Assembly: GCA_036524115.1 (NCBI GenBank)
Contig: DATDCY010000003.1
Coordinates: 1 to 5,428, forward strand
Direction: 5' to 3'
Source of the DNA: a bacterium
GTDB lineage: Bacteria > JAUVQV01 > DATDCY01
Length of the DNA: 5,428 nucleotides
Shown: piece after piece, positions 1 through 4,359 of the stretch
Position numbering within the stretch: position 1 is the first letter of the stretch
Layout of the letters: every line of letters starts with the position of its first letter
Notes under the pieces: generated by a model
Database searches by the model: none
What the model saw: the letters and a program-made list of their open reading frames with translations, nothing else
What the model was told of the DNA's origin: nothing
Program-made: the position numbers and the translations under genes

Positions 1-1
1 T

Positions 2-157
2 GCGCCCGCCGTGGTCGACGACCTGGGCTTCGACGCCGGCGTCCCGGCCCGTCCCTCGCCCGCAGCGGCGGCCGCGGCCGGCGGCGTCTCGCCGGCGGAG
101 ATCGACGGCCTCTTCGAGAGCATCCTCGACGAGGAGCCCGGGGAGGAAGGCGGGTGA
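2..157 (+). CDS. C-terminal end of a CheZ-like or other CheY-binding protein (5' end outside window)
   Basis: Only the last 51 codons are present, read from position 2 to the TGA at 155-157. The visible part starts with VVDDLGFDAG, continues through a low-complexity Pro/Ala/Gly linker that includes a run of six alanines, and ends with a short amphipathic acidic segment, SPAEIDGLFESILDEE, then EPGEEGG. A flexible linker followed by a short acidic helix is how the chemotaxis phosphatase CheZ ends: the E. coli CheZ tail SQDQVDDLLDSLGF binds CheY-P. The pattern S-x-x-x-[IV]-D-x-L-[FL]-[ED]-S-[IL] is shared. A similar EID-L[LF] peptide binds CheY at the N-terminus of FliM, so another CheY-docking protein is possible. 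The catalytic region is outside the window, so the identity is inference. The stop overlaps the next start (GTGA), which implies one operon with translational coupling. Confidence 0.6.
   Translation, partial: APAVVDDLGFDAGVPARPSPAAAAAAGGVSPAEIDGLFESILDEEPGEEGG
141..146 (+). promoter_or_regulatory. Shine-Dalgarno sequence that sets the acetyltransferase start
   Basis: GGGAGG lies seven bases before the GTG at 154, inside the coding end of the preceding gene. The next in-frame GTG (175) has no comparable purine tract at a normal distance, so 154 is the better start. Confidence 0.6.
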
Positions 158-630
158 GCGGCGGCGCCGGGGGCGTGACGCTGCGCAAGGCGATCATCAA
201 GGACGTGGCCCGGATCCAGGCCCTCGTCAATCACTACGCGTCCAAGGAGACGATGCTCGGGCTGTCGCTCTCCGAGATCTACGAGCAGATCCGGGATTTC
301 ACGGTCGCGGAGGGGCCGCGCCGCGCCCTCATCGGCGTGTGCGCCCTGCACGTCATCTGGGACGACCTCGCGGAGATCCGCTCGCTCGCGGTGGACCCGA
401 AGATCCGCCGCCGCGGCGTCGGCCGCGCGCTCGTGGAGCGCTGCATCGAGGAGGCGCGCGGGCTGAGCATCCCCAAGGTGTTCGCGCTCACGTACCAGGC
501 CGACTTCTTCCGGCACATCGGCTTCGAGCGGGTGGACAAGGCCGACCTGCCGCACAAGGTCTGGCGCGACTGCCTCAAGTGCTCGAAGTTCCCGAACTGC
601 GACGAGACGGCCGTCCTCAGGGTCCTCTGA
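154..630 (+). CDS. argA: Short ArgA-type GNAT N-acetyltransferase (probable N-acetylglutamate synthase)
   Basis: This 158-residue single-domain GNAT enzyme is predicted to move the acetyl group of acetyl-CoA to an amino acid amine, most likely glutamate, the first step of arginine synthesis in the cytoplasm. The beta4 strand CALHVIWDDLAEIRSLAV (63-80) is followed by the acetyl-CoA pyrophosphate-binding loop RRRGVGRAL (85-93, Q/R-x-x-G-x-G pattern), then FALTYQADFFRHIGF (110-124). IYEQIRDF near 42-49, the ALH-x-x-W-x-DL-x-E signature and the tail PHKVWRDCLKC match the short stand-alone ArgA group (mycobacterial Rv2747 and deltaproteobacterial homologues), which lacks the kinase-like domain of classical ArgA. 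Cysteines 140, 143 and 149 form C-x2-C-x5-C. The GTG start overlaps the upstream stop and the DUF4388/TPR gene follows after 11 bases, so it looks co-transcribed with signalling genes. Family assignment is firm. Glutamate as the substrate is inferred. Confidence 0.85.
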   Translation: MSGGAGGVTLRKAIIKDVARIQALVNHYASKETMLGLSLSEIYEQIRDFTVAEGPRRALIGVCALHVIWDDLAEIRSLAVDPKIRRRGVGRALVERCIEEARGLSIPKVFALTYQADFFRHIGFERVDKADLPHKVWRDCLKCSKFPNCDETAVLRVL

Positions 631-641
631 ACCGCGTCGCC

Positions 642-1976
642 ATGTCGCCTCCGTCGTTCCCCGCGAGCGGCCGCATCGAGGAGCACTCGCTCGCCGCCGT
701 CCTGTTCGCGCTCCTGCGCGAGGGACGCGACGGGTGCCTGACGGTCACCCGCGGCGGGATCACGCGCCGGCTCTACCTGCGCGGCGGGATGATCATCTAC
801 AGCAGCTCGACGAAGCGGACGGACCGCCTCGGCGAGATCCTCATCGTCCAGGGCAAGCTCACCCGCGCCGACCACCGGCGCTACTGGGAGGAGAGCCGGT
901 CCGGGAACCGCAAGCTCGGCATCACCCTCGTGCTCAACGGCGTGATCACGCTCTCCGACCTCTACCAGGCGGTCTCGGCGCAGGTGGTCACCATCCTCGA
1001 CCGCCTCCAGAAGATGCGCTCGGGGGAGTTCGTCTTCGAGGAGGGGCGCAAGCCGGCCCCCGGCACCGTGCTCCTGCGCATCCCGCTGGCGCTCTATCTC
1101 CACGACGGCGCGCGGCGCCGGGCGGGGCGGGCGGCGCCCGGGATGCCAGGCGCGGGGGCGGCCGCCGTCCCGCCCGACGCCGTGCCCGCGGACGAGGAGG
1201 AGACGATCGTCCTGCGCGAGGAGGACTTCGGGGCGGAAGCCACGATCAGCTTCGAGGAGGCGCGGCGCCTCGAGGCCGTCGACGAGGCCTCCTTCCTCGT
1301 GCAGGAGCTGCGGCGCCGGCTCGGGGGCGGCCCGCACGCGTTGCTCGGCGTCCCGGACGACGCCGACGCCGCGGCCGCCCAGGCGGCCTACGCGAAGATC
1401 GGGGCGGTCCTCGGCCCCGGTTCCGTGCCGGCGGGCTGCCCGCCGACTCTCCAGAAGGAGGCGCAGGAGGTCTTCGACCGGGTGACCGAGGCCTTCGAGG
1501 CGCTCACCGGCGGGCGCCGGCGCAAGCAGCCGGCGCCGGAGCCGCGTCCGCCGGGGCGGGTGGTCCCGAAGGCCGAGGCCGACCCCGCGCGCCGCTACTG
1601 GGCGATCGGCCGCGACTGGCTCGCCAAGCGCAACTACTGGCAGGCCGCCGACGCCCTGCGCCAGGCGGTGCGCCTGCGCCCCGAGGAGCCCGGCTTCCGC
1701 CAGCAGCTCGGCCTCGCGCTGATGCAGATCAAGCGCCTGCCCGAGGCCGAGGAACACCTGCTCGAGGCGGCGCGCCTGGACCCGGGCAACGCGGCGCACT
1801 ACGTCGCCCTCGGGAGGGTCTACCGGGCCGGCCGGCTCTACCGCAAGGCGCGCGAGGCGTTCGGGCGGGCGCAGCGCATCGACCCGTCCAGCCGGGCGGC
1901 GCGCGCGGAGCTCGCGGACCTGCCGGCGGACTCCGAAGGGCGGGCCGACGGCATCATCCGGAAGATCTTCCGGTGA
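642..1976 (+). CDS. DUF4388 (PATAN) - degenerate J-like domain - TPR protein
   Basis: This is a soluble 444-residue protein with no signal peptide or membrane segment. Residues about 10-155 are a DUF4388/PATAN domain, named after the N-terminus of cyanobacterial PatA. Typical stretches are GCLTVTRGG (31-39), LYLRGGMIIYSS (44-55) and DRLGEILIVQGKLT (61-74). After an Ala/Gly/Pro linker and an acidic patch (about 183-212), residues 232-293 look like a DnaJ-type J domain (ALLGVPDDADAAAAQAAYAK, then VFDRVTEAFEALTGGRRR), but the HPD motif that stimulates DnaK is replaced by GPG (258-260). Residues about 315-418 form three TPRs, probably a protein-docking surface. The protein ends in GIIRKIFR. ATG 642 is the first in-frame ATG; the open frame upstream only shadows the acetyltransferase gene, and the next ATG would cut into the domain. 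No convincing Shine-Dalgarno is seen, so translation is probably coupled to the upstream gene. The likely role is a signalling scaffold or adaptor; its partners are unknown. Confidence 0.85.
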   Translation: MSPPSFPASGRIEEHSLAAVLFALLREGRDGCLTVTRGGITRRLYLRGGMIIYSSSTKRTDRLGEILIVQGKLTRADHRRYWEESRSGNRKLGITLVLNGVITLSDLYQAVSAQVVTILDRLQKMRSGEFVFEEGRKPAPGTVLLRIPLALYLHDGARRRAGRAAPGMPGAGAAAVPPDAVPADEEETIVLREEDFGAEATISFEEARRLEAVDEASFLVQELRRRLGGGPHALLGVPDDADAAAAQAAYAKIGAVLGPGSVPAGCPPTLQKEAQEVFDRVTEAFEALTGGRRRKQPAPEPRPPGRVVPKAEADPARRYWAIGRDWLAKRNYWQAADALRQAVRLRPEEPGFRQQLGLALMQIKRLPEAEEHLLEAARLDPGNAAHYVALGRVYRAGRLYRKAREAFGRAQRIDPSSRAARAELADLPADSEGRADGIIRKIFR

Positions 1977-1995
1977 GGGGGGCGGTGGTCCGGGC

Positions 1996-3699
1996 GTGAA
2001 GCCACGCATCCTGGTGGTGGACGACGAGGCCGGCCTGCGGGAGGTCTTCGCGGCCCTGCTCGACGTCGAGGGCTACGACGCGGTGCCCTGCGCGGGCGAC
2101 GCGGATGTCACGGCGGCGCTCGCGACCGGCCCGGTCGACATGGCGTTCGTCGACATCACCCTCGCGGGCGAGTCGGGGATCGATGTGCTCACGCACCTGC
2201 GCGAGCGCCTGCCGCTGTGCCCCGTGATCATGATCACCGGCGCGCCGACCATCGACACCGCCACCGAGGCGCTGCGCCGCGGGGCGTTCGACTACATCGT
2301 CAAGCCGGTGCGCCAGGACACCCTGGTGCACGCCTGCCGCCTCGGCCTCGAGCACAAGGCGCTGCTCGAGGAGCGGGAGGCCTACCGCGCCAACCTCGAG
2401 GCGATATTCAAGGGCATGCGCGACCTGGTCGTGATGGTCGACGACCGGATGCGCGTCGTGGAGGCCAACCGCTCCGGGCTCTGCGGCTTCCGGGGCGAGA
2501 ACATGGTCGGACGCCAGTTCGAGGAGGTGGCGCGCGACGCCAGCCCCCGCTGCGTCTGGATCCTGCGCGAGACGCTGCGCACGGGCAGGCCGATGGACCT
2601 CGACCACGTGGAGTCCGGGGGGCACGGCGGGGTCGCGCAGGTGATCGCGCTCTCGACCTCGCCGCTGCTGGGCGAGGGCGGGGTGGTGACCGGCGCGGTG
2701 CTCGTCGTCAGGGACCAGACGCGCCTGGCGACGCTCGAGCGCCAGCTCAAGGCGCGGCCGGGGTTTCACGGGATCGTCGGCGAGAGCCCCGCCATGCAGG
2801 GGATCTACGCCCTGGTCGAGCGGCTGTCCGACGTCGAGAGCACCGTGCTCATCACCGGCGAGAGCGGCACGGGCAAGGAGCTGGTGGCCGACGCGATCCA
2901 CGCGACCGGCACGCGCCGCACCCGGCCGCTCGTGAAGGTCAACTGCTCGGCGCTCACCGAGAGCCTGCTCGAGAGCGAGCTGTTCGGCCACGTGAAGGGG
3001 GCGTTCACCGGGGCCGTCGCCGACCGGGTCGGGCGCTTCGCGGCGGCGGACGGGGGCACGATCTTCCTCGACGAGATCGGCGACATCTCCCCGCAGCTGC
3101 AGCTGCGCCTGCTGCGCGTGCTCCAGAACAAGGAGATCGAGCGCGTCGGCGAGTCGGTGCCGCGCCGGGTCGACGTGCGGGTCGTGGCGGCGACGAACCG
3201 GGACCTCGCGGCGCTGATCGCGGCGGGGCGGTTCCGGGAGGACCTCTACTACCGCCTGCGCGTGGTCGAGATCCGGATGCCGCCGCTGCGCGAGCGCGCC
3301 ACCGACATCCCGCTGCTGGCCCGCCACTTCCTCGCCAAGCTCGGACCGCGGCTGAACCGGCCCGTGGACGAGGTGTCGACGGAGGCGATGGAGGTGCTCC
3401 TCGCCCACCGTTGGCCCGGGAACGTCCGCGAGCTCGAGCACGCCTTGGAGCGGGCGATCGTGGTGGCCGGGTCGCGGATCCTGACGACGGAAGACCTGCC
3501 GCCGGAGGTGCGCACGGTCGTCCCCGGGGGGCGGCGCCTCGACGACCTCCCGCCGGCGGAGCGCATCCAGCGCGCCATCGAGCGGGCGGGGGGCAACCGG
3601 ACGGAGGCCGCAAAGCTGCTCGGCTGGAGCCGGCGGACCTTCTACCGGAAGCTGGCGGAGCACGGCGCAGGCGAGGGGGAGTCCGGCCCGCCGGTGTGA
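1996..3699 (+). CDS. Sigma-54 activator response regulator: receiver - PAS - AAA+ - Fis HTH
   Basis: This 567-residue NtrC-family regulator, when phosphorylated, should use ATP to open sigma-54 RNA polymerase complexes. Receiver (3-115): acidic pair D9/D10, phospho-acceptor D53 in FVDITLAGESG, T81 and K103 in IVKP. PAS (about 129-240): LEAIFKGMRDLVVMVDDRMR through VLVVRDQTRL, with cysteines at 163 and 186. AAA+ (about 258-485): Walker A GESGTGKE (288-295), the sigma-54 contact loop GAFTGA (335-340), Walker B GGTIFLDE (353-360), VVAATNRDL (396-404) and WPGNVREL (473-480). A Fis-type helix-turn-helix occupies about 520-553 (NRTEAAKLLGWSRRTFYRKL). All catalytic motifs are intact, so it should be an active activator. 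The GTG start sits directly before the receiver (KPRILVVDDE), 19 bases after the previous stop, with only a weak GGTGG seven bases upstream. The inserted PAS distinguishes it from plain NtrC or ZraR types. No partner kinase is in the window. Its likely targets lie immediately downstream, and FlrC/FleR-like flagellar control is a possible alternative. Confidence 0.95.
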   Translation: MKPRILVVDDEAGLREVFAALLDVEGYDAVPCAGDADVTAALATGPVDMAFVDITLAGESGIDVLTHLRERLPLCPVIMITGAPTIDTATEALRRGAFDYIVKPVRQDTLVHACRLGLEHKALLEEREAYRANLEAIFKGMRDLVVMVDDRMRVVEANRSGLCGFRGENMVGRQFEEVARDASPRCVWILRETLRTGRPMDLDHVESGGHGGVAQVIALSTSPLLGEGGVVTGAVLVVRDQTRLATLERQLKARPGFHGIVGESPAMQGIYALVERLSDVESTVLITGESGTGKELVADAIHATGTRRTRPLVKVNCSALTESLLESELFGHVKGAFTGAVADRVGRFAAADGGTIFLDEIGDISPQLQLRLLRVLQNKEIERVGESVPRRVDVRVVAATNRDLAALIAAGRFREDLYYRLRVVEIRMPPLRERATDIPLLARHFLAKLGPRLNRPVDEVSTEAMEVLLAHRWPGNVRELEHALERAIVVAGSRILTTEDLPPEVRTVVPGGRRLDDLPPAERIQRAIERAGGNRTEAAKLLGWSRRTFYRKLAEHGAGEGESGPPV

Positions 3700-3703
3700 C
3701 ACC

Positions 3704-3733
3704 GGCACAGCGCGCGTGACACACCGCTGTGCC
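3704..3733. repeat. Inverted repeat with 9-bp arms and 12-base spacer
   Basis: GGCACAGCG (3704-3712) and CGCTGTGCC (3725-3733) are perfect reverse complements separated by CGCGTGACACAC. The repeat begins five bases after the activator gene stop. It could be a dyad binding site or an RNA hairpin in the activator transcript. No T-run follows, so it is not a standard terminator. It shares its right arm with the palindrome at 3726-3743, so the two RNA hairpins could not form together. Confidence 0.8.
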
Positions 3734-3743
3734 ATGGCACAGC
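3726..3743. promoter_or_regulatory. 18-bp perfect palindrome, candidate enhancer site for the sigma-54 activator
   Basis: GCTGTGCCATGGCACAGC is a perfect palindrome centred at 3734.5, about 142 bp upstream of the start site predicted from the sigma-54 promoter at 3850-3866. That distance and symmetry suit an upstream activating sequence bound by a Fis-type HTH dimer. A third copy of its half-site GGCACAGC lies at 3704-3711, giving half-site centres 22 and 10 bp apart, close to two and one helical turns. Binding by the neighbouring regulator is inferred from position only. Confidence 0.65.
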
Positions 3744-3744
3744 C

Positions 3745-3768
3745 TCCCTGCGGTCCTCCGAGCAGGGA
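3745..3768. repeat. Inverted repeat, 7-bp arms (possible hairpin)
   Basis: TCCCTGC (3745-3751) pairs with GCAGGGA (3762-3768) around a 10-base loop. In the upstream operon's mRNA this would form a modest hairpin 46 bases after the activator stop. AGACC follows instead of a U-tract, so it is at best a weak or Rho-assisted 3' end signal. Confidence 0.4.
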
Positions 3769-3783
3769 AGACCACCGTTGTCG

Positions 3784-3796
3784 GCCCCGAAGGGGC
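3784..3796. repeat. Small GC-rich hairpin, 5-bp stem
   Basis: GCCCC (3784-3788) and GGGGC (3792-3796) are separated by GAA, with a possible G-U pair extending the stem by one. TCCTGCG follows instead of a T-run. In DNA this rich in G and C a stem this short may be chance. Confidence 0.25.
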
Positions 3797-3826
3797 TCCT
3801 GCGCGCGCCGCGCCCGGACTGCCGTC

Positions 3827-3846
3827 CCCGCGGCGCCTGCCGCGGG
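3827..3846. repeat. Strong hairpin, 8-bp GC stem with 4-base loop, just before the sigma-54 promoter
   Basis: CCCGCGGC (3827-3834) and GCCGCGGG (3839-3846) flank GCCT. The stem is all G-C and ends four bases before the promoter's conserved core. It could stop read-through from the upstream operon into the receiver gene, or be an operator covering about -50 to -31. It has no U-tract, so it does not qualify as a classical intrinsic terminator. The function is inferred. Confidence 0.45.
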
Positions 3847-3849
3847 TGG

Positions 3850-3866
3850 CTGGCATGGTCCTTGCT
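3850..3866 (+). promoter_or_regulatory. Sigma-54 (-24/-12) promoter for the receiver and chemoreceptor genes
   Basis: CTGGCATGGTCCTTGCT matches the sigma-54 consensus YTGGCACG-N4-TTGCW at every defined position except T for C at the sixth base of the core (TGGCAT instead of TGGCAC). The invariant GG (3852-3853) and GC (3864-3865) are exactly 10 bases apart, as sigma-54 requires. Transcription should start near 3877, leaving a leader of about 24 bases with a good Shine-Dalgarno before the ATG at 3901. A sigma-54 activator gene lies directly upstream. The match is visible; use of the promoter is inferred. Confidence 0.85.
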
Positions 3867-3886
3867 GCATGACCCGGCGGGTCAAC

Positions 3887-3894
3887 GGGAGGGG
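3887..3894 (+). promoter_or_regulatory. Shine-Dalgarno sequence that sets the receiver gene start
   Basis: GGGAGGGG, with its GGAGG core eight bases before the ATG at 3901, supports that start over an in-frame TTG at 3778. The TTG would add 41 unrelated Arg/Pro-rich residues and lies upstream of the sigma-54 promoter. Confidence 0.75.
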
Positions 3895-3900
3895 CTGGCC

Positions 3901-4293
3901 ATGGAAGCGCGGAAGACACTCCTGATCGTCGAGGACGAGCGGCTGGTCAACGACATGCTTGTCGAGTTCTTCTCGTCCCGATACCGCGTCCTCGCCGCGT
4001 ACGACGGCGCCGAGGCGCTGCTCCTGGCGGCGGAGCACCGCCCCGACCTGGTCGTCCTGGACGTCTCGCTGCCGCTGGTAGACGGGCGGACCGTCTGCAG
4101 GAAGCTCAAGTCCTATGCGGCCACGAAGCACGCCGTCGTGGTCATGCTCACCGGCAAGACGCAGCAGCACGACCGGCTGCTCGGCTTCGAGGTCGGGGCG
4201 GACGACTATCTCGAGAAGCCGGTGAGCCTGCCGTATCTCGGGCGCGTCGTGGAGCGGCAGCTGGCCGAGGTGTCCGGCCCGTCCGTGGGCTGA
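3901..4293 (+). CDS. Single-domain response regulator (CheY/PilH-like receiver)
   Basis: The 130-residue protein is one receiver domain with no output domain. The acidic pocket is E11/D12 (LLIVEDER), the phospho-acceptor is D54 in VVLDVSLPLVDG, the switch Thr is T84 in VMLTGK, and the conserved Lys is K106 in DDYLEKPVSLPYL. All phosphorylation residues are present, so it should be a phosphorylatable signal carrier acting by protein contact, like CheY or Spo0F, or a phosphate sink. It follows the sigma-54 promoter with a 24-base leader and precedes the chemoreceptor gene by 66 bases with no evident promoter between, so the two are probably co-transcribed. Its partner could be the flagellar switch, a pilus motor or a kinase; the sequence does not decide. 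Calling it cheY would overstate the evidence. Confidence 0.93.
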   Translation: MEARKTLLIVEDERLVNDMLVEFFSSRYRVLAAYDGAEALLLAAEHRPDLVVLDVSLPLVDGRTVCRKLKSYAATKHAVVVMLTGKTQQHDRLLGFEVGADDYLEKPVSLPYLGRVVERQLAEVSGPSVG

Positions 4294-4359
4294 GGGGGGG
4301 GCGGCGCCCGGCGCTGACGGGCCCGCGGGGCAATCACGAGGGGTGGGAGGGGAGCGGGG

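Noticed and set aside
339-641. Upstream in-frame extension of the PATAN/TPR gene into the acetyltransferase gene
   Set aside because: The extension is Arg/Pro-rich and overlaps a well-supported gene in another frame. The ATG at 642 begins just before the DUF4388 domain.
279-2009. A 576-codon minus-strand open frame opposite the acetyltransferase and PATAN/TPR genes
   Set aside because: Its translation is Arg/Pro/Ala low complexity with no family resemblance, and the plus-strand genes explain the region.
2217-3719. Second plus-strand open frame of 500 codons inside the activator gene
   Set aside because: It is an out-of-frame shadow of Arg/Gly/Ala/Pro composition, whereas the activator frame shows every expected motif without interruption.
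3735-3753. TGGCACAGCCTCCCTGC as a second sigma-54 promoter
   Set aside because: The GG and GC elements are 12 bases apart. Sigma-54 needs 10, and the TTGC element is incomplete.
3744-3850. An IHF site between the palindrome and the sigma-54 promoter
   Set aside because: IHF sites need an A/T-rich core, and none is present in this GC-rich stretch. Looping, if it occurs, would need another bending factor or none.
3778-3900. Longer form of the receiver protein from a TTG at 3778
   Set aside because: The 41 extra residues are unlike any receiver N-terminus, the TTG has no ribosome site and it lies upstream of the sigma-54 promoter. ATG 3901 has a strong GGGAGGGG.
4294-4359. A separate promoter or terminator between the receiver and chemoreceptor genes
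   Set aside because: Only G-rich sequence and a ribosome site are visible. The short GCGC stem there is too weak and has no T-run, and no -24/-12 or sigma-28 pattern was found.
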